A stretch of 64,000 nt of DNA, from contig NZ_CP114035.2 in assembly GCF_026898135.2 (NCBI RefSeq), positions 186,001 through 250,000 of the forward strand. The letters are read 5' to 3'. Numbering within the stretch: the stretch's first letter is position 1; each line of letters begins with the position of its first letter. A model generated the notes under the pieces. The model searched no databases. It saw nothing but the letters and a program-made list of their open reading frames with translations, and was not told the origin of the DNA. Positions 25,127 to 32,985 of this stretch are shown here, piece after piece. Both the position numbers and the translations under genes were made by a program. This stretch comes from Pseudomonas fortuita. Its GTDB lineage: Bacteria > Pseudomonadota > Gammaproteobacteria > Pseudomonadales > Pseudomonadaceae.

Positions 25127-25990
25127 ATGACCACTACACCTGTACGCCAGGAATACGAGGTGCAGCTGCAGCCCCTGCTCAGTGTGCCTCTGGAACGACA
25201 ACTGCCGTTGGCCCAGCGCCTGTGGCAGCAAGGCTGGCTGCGCAAGGCAGTTATCCTGCTGGTGATCGCTGTGCTGTGGGAGGCCGTCGCCCGCTATCAG
25301 GACAACGACCTGCTATTGCCTGGCTTTGTACAAACTGCCGCAGCGCTGTGGGACGGCATGATCAGTGGTGAACTGCCGGCCAAGGTTGGCGTGTCGCTGG
25401 TGATCCTGCTCAAGGGCTACGTGCTGGGCATCGTCCTGGCCTTCGGCCTGACCAGCCTGGCAGTTTCGACCCAGCTGGGCCGGGACCTGCTGGGCACGTT
25501 GACCTCGATGTTCAACCCGCTACCAGCCATTGCCCTGCTGCCGCTGGCTTTGCTGTGGTTCGGGCTGGGCGACAACAGCCTGATCTTCGTGCTGGTGCAT
25601 TCGGTGCTGTGGGCCTTGGCGCTGAATACCTACGCGGGCTTTCTTGGTGTCTCGGAAACACTGCGCATGGCTGGTCGCAACTATGGCCTGAAAGGGCTGC
25701 GACTGGTGCTACACATCCTCGTGCCGGCGGCATTGCCATCAATCCTGTCGGGGCTGAAGATCGGCTGGGCTTTTGCCTGGCGCACCCTGATTGCCGCCGA
25801 GCTGGTGTTTGGGGCCAGCAGCGGTAAAGGCGGGCTGGGCTGGTACATCTTCCAGAACCGTAACGAGCTGTATACCGACAAGGTATTTGCCGGGTTGGCG
25901 GTGGTGATCCTGATCGGTTTGCTGGTGGAAGGGTTGGTGTTCAACACCCTGGAGCGGCTGACCGTGCGGCGTTGGGGCATGCAGCGCTGA
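25127..25990 (+). CDS. ABC transporter permease (SsuC/TauC-like)
   Basis: 287-residue inner-membrane protein with about six hydrophobic segments beginning at residue 40 (AVILLVIAVLWEAV). The coupling EAA loop is visible as RNYGLKGLRLVLHILVPAAL followed by PSILSGLKIG. SD aggag is 8 bases upstream of the ATG. Last gene of the dioxygenase operon, ending just before a REP inverted pair. The long hydrophilic N-terminus (about 38 residues) is unremarkable. Confidence 0.92.
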   Translation: MTTTPVRQEYEVQLQPLLSVPLERQLPLAQRLWQQGWLRKAVILLVIAVLWEAVARYQDNDLLLPGFVQTAAALWDGMISGELPAKVGVSLVILLKGYVLGIVLAFGLTSLAVSTQLGRDLLGTLTSMFNPLPAIALLPLALLWFGLGDNSLIFVLVHSVLWALALNTYAGFLGVSETLRMAGRNYGLKGLRLVLHILVPAALPSILSGLKIGWAFAWRTLIAAELVFGASSGKGGLGWYIFQNRNELYTDKVFAGLAVVILIGLLVEGLVFNTLERLTVRRWGMQR

Positions 25991-25992
25991 CC

Positions 25993-26089
25993 TGCACTGG
26001 CCCTGTCGCCGGCAAGCCAGGTACTCCACGGGTCGTGAGGCTTGTGGAGTACCTGTGGGAGCTGGCTTGCCGGCGATAGGGCCAGTACA
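25993..26089 (+). repeat. REP-type inverted pair after the dioxygenase/ABC operon
   Basis: The left arm tgcactggccctgtcgccgg... (25993-26029) is answered by its reverse complement at 26044-26089, with an 8-base unpaired stretch. The core gccggcaagccagctcccacag is shared with elements at 34987 and 59452. Lies between convergent genes and could act as a bidirectional transcription barrier. Confidence 0.8.
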
Positions 26090-26093
26090 GCTA

Positions 26094-26651
26094 TCAAGTC
26101 AGGTACTGAGCTGCCGCATTGCTCAGGATCTTGCCAATTTCTTCCCTCAATACTGAAGGCTGCTCCACCACCAACCCATCCCCATGGCTCAGCAGCCACC
26201 AGCGCAATGGCCAACCGTCACTCACCGTGGCCCGCAACCGATGCCCATGCTCCAGCGCCGTCAGCTGCATGTCGCTGCTCAACGGCGCATCGCGCAACTG
26301 CCGCGCCAGTGCATCGCTGATTCGCGCCACCAGCTCCACGCCCTCACCCTTCGCCGGTTGCAACGCATCCCCCCGCAGGTGCGTCAGCAAGTCGAAGTTA
26401 CCGCGCAACTCACCCACCGCACTCGCTGACCAGTGCCAGCCAAACGGGATGCTCTTGTCATTGCGTTCCAGCGGAAAGATCAGCGACAGCTCATTGAGGT
26501 CGCGCTCTACAGTGCGTTTGCTGACCGTGAAGCCCACATCGCGCAGCCCCCAGACAAGCTCGGCGCTGGTAATACCTGGGGAGCGGCTGGGCAGCTGGCG
26601 CAGCAGTGCCCACTGACGGCTGAGAGTGGCGCGAGTGGTGGCGAACGGCAA
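26094..26651 (-). CDS. WYL-family transcriptional regulator lacking the WYL core
   Basis: The proposed start is TTG at 26651, with AAGGA 9 bases upstream on the minus strand, giving 185 residues; an ATG at 26720 would add 23 residues of poor character. The N-terminal third is a DeoR-type winged helix-turn-helix (SAELVWGLRDVGFTVSKRTV, then ERDLNELS). The C-terminal part resembles the WCX extension: a strand-rich segment, then VVEQPSVLREEIGKILSNAA. The intervening WYL ligand-binding module of about 80-100 residues, with its W-Y-L signature, is missing; full members are about 300 residues. It is transcribed divergently from the Sel1 gene, which may be a target. Confidence 0.65.
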   Translation of the reverse strand: MPFATTRATLSRQWALLRQLPSRSPGITSAELVWGLRDVGFTVSKRTVERDLNELSLIFPLERNDKSIPFGWHWSASAVGELRGNFDLLTHLRGDALQPAKGEGVELVARISDALARQLRDAPLSSDMQLTALEHGHRLRATVSDGWPLRWWLLSHGDGLVVEQPSVLREEIGKILSNAAAQYLT

Positions 26652-26787
26652 AATGTAACGTCCTTGTCTAGGCTTGCCGCAATAGGATGGCGGCACGCGT
26701 GTTGTATGGCAATTGGCCACAGCCTGCTCAGATCAAGGAACTCGCATTTGGTTGCCATGTACCGAATCGTTCGCGACAGGTTTTGAC

Positions 26788-26797
26788 GTGACGTCAC
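26788..26797. promoter_or_regulatory. Perfect 10-bp palindrome in a divergent promoter region
   Basis: gtgacgtcac is a perfect palindrome within the 206-bp gap between the WYL-family gene (minus) and the Sel1 gene (plus). It could be an operator for one of them; nothing else in the sequence identifies the binding protein. Confidence 0.3.
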
Positions 26798-26857
26798 GCA
26801 GAATCACGCCTCATCACAGCCGAAGGTTGGGTTGTGCGTCGTTCAATGAGGATGAAC

Positions 26858-27652
26858 ATGTCTGCTGCCAGCAATATCCATTCGCTGCTTGCCCGCCTTC
26901 TGCCCGAGCGGGTCATTGCGCCACCGGCCCCGGTCGGGAGGCGACAGCGGCTGTTTGCCGGTGTGGGGTTGCCCAGCCAGCGCTCGATGCTGGTCAACCG
27001 CCTGGATGAGGCCAGCGACCTGCAGGCCGTATATGCCGACTTGCGTCGCCAGGCGTTGCTAGGCAGCGTGGCGGCGCTGAACGACCTCGGCTGGATCTGG
27101 CTCAACGGCAAGTACTGGCGTGCTGATACCGTGCTGGCCGGCCACCTTCTGCGCATGGCAGCCCTGCAGGGCAATGCTGCGGCCTGGTTCAACCTTGGGC
27201 AGCAGCATTACTTTGGCAAAGGTATCGACCCTTCCTACGTGCAGGCGGCGGAGTGTTACCGACAGGCCTTCGAACGGGGCATGCTGCATGCCGCCGCAGC
27301 ACTGGGTGACCTGTATGAGGAGGAGGTGTGCGATGGCGACCTTGATTGGCAGGTCGACCTGGTACAGGCCTACCAGTGGTTCATGCGCGGGGCCGAGCGG
27401 GGCGAGGCGCGTTGCCGCTTCGAGGTGGGTTACAGGTTGATGCACGGGCTGTACGTAGAGGCCGACCTCAAGGCCGCTCTCTATTGGCTGGAGCTGGCGG
27501 CTGCGGCGGGGGTGGTGCAGGCAGCAGAGGAGCTGGCGGTGCACTTCAGCAGCCGTGATGCGGCGCGGTACCAGGAATGGCGGGACCGGGCGGTGCAGAT
27601 GGGCAGCACATTGGCACTGACCATGAAGCTGGAAGACCAGATCCAGCCCTGA
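26858..27652 (+). CDS. Sel1-repeat (TPR-like) protein
   Basis: 264 residues from ATG 26858, chosen because gagga lies 5 bases upstream; a GTG at 26834 would add 8 residues. At least four Sel1-like helical repeats are visible from about residue 65, e.g. ALNDLGWIWLNGKYW, AAWFNLGQQHYFGKG, AAAALGDLYEEEV and EARCRFEVGYRLMHG, the canonical A-x2-L-G-x2-Y pattern. No signal peptide or membrane segment, so it is probably a cytoplasmic protein-protein adaptor. It stands alone between a regulator and the MarR operon. Partner unknown. Confidence 0.82.
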   Translation: MSAASNIHSLLARLLPERVIAPPAPVGRRQRLFAGVGLPSQRSMLVNRLDEASDLQAVYADLRRQALLGSVAALNDLGWIWLNGKYWRADTVLAGHLLRMAALQGNAAAWFNLGQQHYFGKGIDPSYVQAAECYRQAFERGMLHAAAALGDLYEEEVCDGDLDWQVDLVQAYQWFMRGAERGEARCRFEVGYRLMHGLYVEADLKAALYWLELAAAAGVVQAAEELAVHFSSRDAARYQEWRDRAVQMGSTLALTMKLEDQIQP

Positions 27653-27746
27653 AATTTCTGCTGCTTGTGCCGGCGATAGGGCCAGCACAGGCAGACACAA
27701 AGCCCATCATGAACAACAATTCATCCTTACCCCTCATCGCCCGCTG

Positions 27747-27794
27747 TTGACGACAGGGGGAGGGCAAGGCGTATATTGATAGTTAGCAAACTAT
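27747..27794 (+). promoter_or_regulatory. Promoter and probable MarR operator of the efflux operon
   Basis: ATAGTT-AGCA-AACTAT (27779-27794) is an inverted repeat with perfect 6-bp arms, 20 bp before the marR ATG. A TTGACG box (27747-27752) and TATATT (27772-27777, spacer 19, long) lie just upstream, so the dyad overlaps the transcription start. This fits autorepression by the MarR protein. Confidence 0.55.
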
Positions 27795-27814
27795 GAATAT
27801 CCTTGGTTCCCTTC

Positions 27815-28267
27815 ATGTCCCTTGATCTCCTGCGCCTGCAAGTCAGCAGTGGCTTGGTGGTAGCCGCCCGTCATTGGCGGCGTATCTGCCATACCGCCCT
27901 GACCGGTTACGGTATTTCCGAGGCCTGCGCTGCGCCGCTGCTGATGATCGTGCGCCTGGGCGACGGTGTGCACCAGGTGGCGGTGGCCCAGGCCGCCGGC
28001 CTGGAAAGCCCATCGCTGGTGCGCCTGCTCGACCAACTGTGCAAGGCCGGCCTGGTGTGCCGCAGCGAGGACCCACTCGACCGCCGCGCCAAGGCCCTGA
28101 GCCTGACCGCCGAAGGCCGTGCCCTGGCCGAAGCCATCGAAGCTGAACTGGTGCGCCTGCGCCGCGATGTGCTCAACGGTATCGACCAGGCCGACCTGGA
28201 CGCCACCTTGCGCGTGCTGCGCGCCTTCGAAGCTGCCGGCCTGGGCAGTACGGGCGGGGTGGCATGA
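27815..28267 (+). CDS. MarR-family transcriptional regulator
   Basis: 150 residues. The winged helix-turn-helix runs through VAVAQAAGLESPSLVRLLDQ and then LVCRSEDPLDRRAKALSLTA, where DxxDRRxKxLxLT is the diagnostic wing of MarR proteins. Start ATG 27815; the Shine-Dalgarno is weak, and TTG 27803 is an alternative adding four residues. Its stop overlaps the start of the FUSC gene (ATGA). Family members repress adjacent efflux genes and are released by aromatic ligands; here it most likely controls its own operon through the dyad upstream. Confidence 0.9.
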   Translation: MSLDLLRLQVSSGLVVAARHWRRICHTALTGYGISEACAAPLLMIVRLGDGVHQVAVAQAAGLESPSLVRLLDQLCKAGLVCRSEDPLDRRAKALSLTAEGRALAEAIEAELVRLRRDVLNGIDQADLDATLRVLRAFEAAGLGSTGGVA

Positions 28268-30351
28268 ACGGCTTCTTCAGTTCGGTACCCCCGGCCCGCG
28301 ACTGGTTCTACGGCGCGCGCACCTTCGCCGCTTCCATGATTGCCTTGTACATCGCCTTGCTCATGCAACTGCCGCGCCCCTACTGGGCCATGGCCACGGT
28401 GTACATTGTCTCCAGCCCGTTCGTCGGCCCGACCAGCTCTAAAGCGCTGTACCGCGCAGTGGGCACGTTACTGGGTGCCGGCGGGGCGATTTTCCTGGTG
28501 CCGCCGCTGGTGCAATCGCCGTTGCTGTTGAGCATCGCCATCGCCCTGTGGACCGGCACCTTGCTGTTCCTGTCGCTGAACCTGCGCACGGCCAACAACT
28601 ACGTGCTGATGCTGGCCGGCTACACGTTGCCGATGATCGCCCTGGCAGTAGTCGACAACCCGCTGGCTGTATTCGACGTAGCCTCTTCCCGCGCTCAGGA
28701 AATTTGCCTGGGAATCGTCTGTGCGGCCGTGGTTGGCGCCATTTTCTGGCCGCGCCGGCTGGCCCCTGTGGTGGTGGGTGCCACCGGGAACTGGTTCAAC
28801 GAGGCAATCCGCTACAGCGACATCTACCTGGCCCGCGAAGCGAGTGCCGACAAGGTGGGTGGCATGCGCGGGTCGATGGTCGCCACCTTCAATTCGCTGG
28901 AGCTGATGATCGGCCAGCTAGGCCACGAAGGCGCCGGCCCACATACCCTGAAGAATGCCCGCGAACTGCGTGGGCGGATGATTCACCTGCTGCCGGTCAT
29001 TGATGCGCTCGACGACGCACTCGTGGCCTTGAAGGGCCGTGCCCCGGCCCAGTTCGCCCAACTTCAACCCGTGCTTGAAGCCGCGCGCGAATGGCTAAAA
29101 GGCACTGCTGACAGCGCTTCGGTAACGCGCTGGACCGCGCTGCATGAGCAGATCGACCGCCTGCAGCCCGGTGCCGCCGCCCTCGATCAGCGCGCCGAGC
29201 TGCTGTTGTCCAACGCCCTGTACCGCCTGACCGAATGGGCCGACTTATGGCAGGACTGCTGCACCCTGCAGCACGCCTTGCGTACAGACGATGCCAAGCC
29301 TTGGCGCGCGGTGTACCGCCACTGGCGGCTGGGCCGGCTGACGGCGTTCTTCGACCGCGGCCTGATGCTGTACTCGGTGGCCTCCACCGTACTGGCGATC
29401 GTGGTTGCCTGCGGCCTGTGGATCGGCCTGGGCTGGAACGACGGCGCCAGCGCTGTGATCCTCGCTGCAGTATCGTGCAGCTTCTTCGCCGCCATGGACG
29501 ACCCTGCGCCACAGATTTACCGGTTCTTCTTCTGGACGCTGATGTCGGTCATCTTCTCCAGCCTGTACCTGTTCCTGGTGCTGCCCAACCTGCACGATTT
29601 CCCGATGCTGGTGCTGGCCTTTGCCGTGCCGTTCATCTGCATAGGCACCCTGACCGTACAGCCGCGCTTCTACCTGGGCACCTTGCTGACCATCGTCAAC
29701 ACCTCGACCTTCATCAGCATCCAGGGCGCCTACGACGCTGACTTCTTCACCTTCCTCAACTCCAACCTTGCCGGCCCTGCAGGCCTTCTGTTCGCCTTTA
29801 TCTGGACCTTGGTGATGCGCCCCTTCGGCGTGGAGCTGGCGGCCAAACGCATGACCCGCTTCGCCTGGCGCGACATCGTTGAAATGACCGAGCCGGCGAC
29901 CCTGGCCGAACACCGTCAGGTTGGCGTGCAGATGCTCGACCGCCTGATGCAGCACCTGCCGCGGCTGTCGCAAACCGGCCAGGACAGCGGCGTGGCACTG
30001 CGTGACCTGCGTGTGGGGCTGAACCTGCTCGACCTGCTGGCCTATATGCCGCGCGCCGGCCAGCAGGCGCGCGAGCGCCTGAACACGGTGGTCGAGGAAG
30101 TTGGCGCGCACTACGCCGCTTGCCTGCGTGCCGGTGAACGCCTGCATGCTCCGGCCGCGCTGCTGCGCAACATGGAGCGTGCACGCCTGGCGCTGAACCT
30201 GGACGAGCTGTACGAGCGCGGCGATGCCCGCACCCACCTGCTGCATGCCCTGAGCGGCCTGCGGCTGGCGCTGTTGCCGGGTGTGGAGGTGATGCTCGAA
30301 CCCGCCGAACAACCGCAACTGCCCCCTGGGCTCGACGGAGCGCCCCTGTGA
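28264..30351 (+). CDS. FUSC-family inner-membrane transporter (fusaric acid / AaeB-like)
   Basis: 695 residues. Two hydrophobic blocks, about residues 15-170 and 360-520, flank and precede hydrophilic cytoplasmic regions, the duplicated layout of FUSC/AaeB proteins. RDWFYGARTFAASMIALYIA and PRPYWAMATVYIVSSPFVGP at the N-terminus are characteristic of the family, as is the second-half motif SAVILAAVSCSFFAAMDDP. It is coupled to marR upstream (ATGA) and to the DUF1656 gene downstream (GTGA). With the HlyD and outer-membrane components it should form an exporter of aromatic or weak-acid compounds. Confidence 0.93.
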   Translation: MNGFFSSVPPARDWFYGARTFAASMIALYIALLMQLPRPYWAMATVYIVSSPFVGPTSSKALYRAVGTLLGAGGAIFLVPPLVQSPLLLSIAIALWTGTLLFLSLNLRTANNYVLMLAGYTLPMIALAVVDNPLAVFDVASSRAQEICLGIVCAAVVGAIFWPRRLAPVVVGATGNWFNEAIRYSDIYLAREASADKVGGMRGSMVATFNSLELMIGQLGHEGAGPHTLKNARELRGRMIHLLPVIDALDDALVALKGRAPAQFAQLQPVLEAAREWLKGTADSASVTRWTALHEQIDRLQPGAAALDQRAELLLSNALYRLTEWADLWQDCCTLQHALRTDDAKPWRAVYRHWRLGRLTAFFDRGLMLYSVASTVLAIVVACGLWIGLGWNDGASAVILAAVSCSFFAAMDDPAPQIYRFFFWTLMSVIFSSLYLFLVLPNLHDFPMLVLAFAVPFICIGTLTVQPRFYLGTLLTIVNTSTFISIQGAYDADFFTFLNSNLAGPAGLLFAFIWTLVMRPFGVELAAKRMTRFAWRDIVEMTEPATLAEHRQVGVQMLDRLMQHLPRLSQTGQDSGVALRDLRVGLNLLDLLAYMPRAGQQARERLNTVVEEVGAHYAACLRAGERLHAPAALLRNMERARLALNLDELYERGDARTHLLHALSGLRLALLPGVEVMLEPAEQPQLPPGLDGAPL

Positions 30352-30560
30352 TTGGTGAACTGGATATCAGCGGGGTATTTCTGCCCACGCTGCTGGTGAT
30401 GATGTTTGGCACCTACCTGTTGTTCCTGGGGGTGCATGCGGTGCTGGTGCGCCTGCATTTCTACCGCCTGGTCTGGCACCGGGCGTTGTTCAACGTTGCT
30501 CTGTATGCCGTGCTGCTTGGCGCGGTGGACCACTTTTGCCGAAACCTGATGCTGCCATGA
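30348..30560 (+). CDS. DUF1656 small inner-membrane protein (AaeX-like)
   Basis: 70 residues from GTG 30348 (GTGA overlap with the FUSC gene). Two hydrophobic segments: FLPTLLVMMFGTYLLFLGVH and the C-terminal ALFNVALYAVLLGAV. IGELDISGVFLP at the N-terminus is the family signature. Such proteins almost always sit between FUSC and HlyD genes and are thought to be accessory to that exporter. Confidence 0.92.
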   Translation: MIGELDISGVFLPTLLVMMFGTYLLFLGVHAVLVRLHFYRLVWHRALFNVALYAVLLGAVDHFCRNLMLP

Positions 30561-31432
30561 AAAAACCTTTGCTGACCTTGGGCCGTGTGGTCCTGACCTT
30601 GCTGGTAGTGACCTTCGCCGCCGTGCTCGTGTGGCAGATGGTGGTGTACTACATGTTTGCCCCCTGGACTCGCGATGGCCACATCCGCGCCGACGTGATC
30701 CAGATCGCCCCTGATGTGTCGGGGTTGATCCAGAAAGTCGAGGTGCGCGACAACCAGACCGTCAAACGCGGCGACGTGCTATTCACCATCGACCAGGACC
30801 GCTTCACCCTGGCCTTGCGCCAGGCTAAAGCGACGCTGGGCGAGCGCCAGGAAACCCTGGCCCAGGCTTCGCGTGAAGCGCAGCGCAACCGCAAGCTGGG
30901 TAACCTGGTGGCCGCCGAGCAACTGGAAGAAAGCCAGTCGCGCGAGGCTCGCGCGCGTTCAGCCGTCAGCGAGGCGCAGGTGGCGGTCGATACTGCCCAG
31001 CTCAACCTCGACCGTTCGGTGGTGCGCAGCCCTGTGGACGGCTACCTCAACGACCGCGCCCCGCGTAACCACGAATTCGTTACCGCCGGCCGCCCGGTGC
31101 TGTCGGTGGTCGACAGCGCCTCGTACCATGTCGATGGTTATTTCGAGGAAACCAAGCTTGGTGGCATTCACATTGGCGATGCGGTGGACATTCGCGTGAT
31201 GGGCGACAACACCCGCCTGCGCGGCCATGTGCAGAGCTTTGCCGCCGGCATCGAAGACCGTGACCGCAGCAGCGGCGCCAACCTGCTGCCCAATGTCAAC
31301 CCGGCGTTCAGCTGGGTGCGTCTGGCCCAGCGTATTCCGGTGCGCATCGCCTTCGATGAAGTGCCGCAAGACTTCCGCATGATTGCCGGGCGCACCGCCA
31401 CGGTGTCGATCATCGAGGGCGAGCGCCCATGA
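30557..31432 (+). CDS. HlyD-family membrane-fusion (periplasmic adaptor) protein
   Basis: 291 residues from ATG 30557, which overlaps the previous stop (ATGA). One N-terminal membrane anchor (VVLTLLVVTFAAVLVW) is followed by YYMFAPWTRDGHIRADVIQI and APDVSGLIQKVEVRDNQTVK, the biotinyl-lipoyl half-motif. A coiled-coil hairpin (about residues 95-150) follows, then the second half-motif SVVRSPVDGYLNDRAPRNHE. It links the FUSC permease to the outer-membrane channel encoded next. Resembles AaeA/EmrA-type adaptors. Confidence 0.94.
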   Translation: MKKPLLTLGRVVLTLLVVTFAAVLVWQMVVYYMFAPWTRDGHIRADVIQIAPDVSGLIQKVEVRDNQTVKRGDVLFTIDQDRFTLALRQAKATLGERQETLAQASREAQRNRKLGNLVAAEQLEESQSREARARSAVSEAQVAVDTAQLNLDRSVVRSPVDGYLNDRAPRNHEFVTAGRPVLSVVDSASYHVDGYFEETKLGGIHIGDAVDIRVMGDNTRLRGHVQSFAAGIEDRDRSSGANLLPNVNPAFSWVRLAQRIPVRIAFDEVPQDFRMIAGRTATVSIIEGERP

Positions 31433-32847
31433 AGCCGCTGATCCTGGCCGGCCTGTGCCTGTCGCTGGGGGCCTGCATGATGGTAGGGCCCGACTATGAG
31501 TTGCCCAAGGACGCGGCGGTGCAACGCAGCGACCTGAGCGGCCCGCTACGCCAGGATGCCGACAGCGTTGTATCGGCACCGGTGCCCGAGGACTGGTGGC
31601 AGCTTTATCAGGACCAGCGCCTGAACGAGCTGGTACGTCAGGCCCTGAGTGCCAACACCGAACTGCGCGTGGCGGCTGCCAACATCGCCAAGGCCCGCGC
31701 CCAGGTTGAGGTGGCCGAGTCGCAAGGGGGCTTCAACGGTGGCGTCAAGCTTGGCGCCCAGCGGTTGCAGGAGTCGGGCGAAGCCTTCCTGCAGCCCGAG
31801 AAGGTACCGGTGGCCAACATTGGCGAGGCCATCATCAGTGCCTCGTACCAGTTCGACCTGTGGGGCACCTTCAAGCGCGGCACCGAGGCCGCAAAGGCCA
31901 ATGCCGACGCGGTCCAGGCCGCTGCCGATACTGCCCGTATCACCTTGGTGGCGGATGTGGTCAAGGCCTACACCCAGGTGTGCTCGGCCAACGAGGAACT
32001 CCACATCGCGCGCGAGTCGCTGGACCTGCAGGAACAGAGCGTGACGCTCAACCAGCGCCTGCGCGATGCCGGCCGCGGTGATGAAACCCAGGTCACCCGC
32101 TCGCAGACCCAGTTCAAATCCTTGCGCGCCGAACTGCCACGCTTCAAGGCCGAGCGCGAGACGGGTATGTACACCCTGGCTGCGTTGTTGGCCAAGCCAG
32201 TAGACCAGCTGCCTGCCGGCACCGTCGACTGTGCCGAGCTGCCGCACCTGAATCAGCTGGTGCCGGTGGGCGATGGCGCGGCCCTGCTCAAGCGCCGCCC
32301 GGACGTGCGTCAGGCCGAACGGCAGTTGGCTGCTGCCACTGCCTACATCGGCGTGGCCACCGGGGCGCTGTACCCGGACATCAGCATTGGTGCCCAGGTT
32401 GGCACTATCGGCATTCTGGAGAACCTCGGCGAGCCGTCTACCAACCGCTGGGGCTTCGGCCCGCAGATCAGTTGGACCATCCCCACCAACGGCACCCGTG
32501 CGCGTATTCGCATGGCCGAAGCCTCTACCCAGGCGGCGTTGGCGAACTTCGATGGCGTGGTGCTGAATGCCATTCGCGAAACCCAGACCCGGCTGGCCCA
32601 GTACAGCGCCCTGCTGGACCGGCGTGATGCCTTGGCCGAGGCAGAAAAATCGGCCAAGGAAGCCGCAGACCAGACCCACCGGTACTACCAGGCAGGGCGT
32701 GAGTCGTTCCTGGCGGATTTGCAGGCCACGCGCACCTATACCGACATGCGTGCGCAGTTGGCAGCGGCCAATAGTCAGGTAGCCATGGGGCAGATTGGGG
32801 TGTTCCTGGCGCTGGGTGGTGGCTGGAAGGACACCGCCAAGCCTTGA
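31429..32847 (+). CDS. NodT/OprM-family outer-membrane efflux lipoprotein
   Basis: 472 residues, ATGA overlap with the adaptor gene. Signal peptide with lipobox SLGAC, lipidated Cys16, then MMVGPDYELP, as in the NodT family. Two repeats of the TolC-fold helices are visible, each with a coiled coil (e.g. AANIAKARAQVEVAESQGGF and VRQAERQLAATAYIG-like segments), and the conserved RRPDVRQAER stretch. Completes the tripartite pump and is the last gene of the operon. Confidence 0.94.
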   Translation: MKPLILAGLCLSLGACMMVGPDYELPKDAAVQRSDLSGPLRQDADSVVSAPVPEDWWQLYQDQRLNELVRQALSANTELRVAAANIAKARAQVEVAESQGGFNGGVKLGAQRLQESGEAFLQPEKVPVANIGEAIISASYQFDLWGTFKRGTEAAKANADAVQAAADTARITLVADVVKAYTQVCSANEELHIARESLDLQEQSVTLNQRLRDAGRGDETQVTRSQTQFKSLRAELPRFKAERETGMYTLAALLAKPVDQLPAGTVDCAELPHLNQLVPVGDGAALLKRRPDVRQAERQLAAATAYIGVATGALYPDISIGAQVGTIGILENLGEPSTNRWGFGPQISWTIPTNGTRARIRMAEASTQAALANFDGVVLNAIRETQTRLAQYSALLDRRDALAEAEKSAKEAADQTHRYYQAGRESFLADLQATRTYTDMRAQLAAANSQVAMGQIGVFLALGGGWKDTAKP

Positions 32848-32985
32848 GGCCTCCATCGCCGGCAAGCCTGCCCCACGGATCAGCGCAGGTTCTGAGGGCG
32901 GCGGAATACTTGTGATCTGATTTGTAGCAAGATTTTTCATGAAATCCGCCCAGGACCCTTGAGCGAAGGCAAGTCGGAGTGAACA

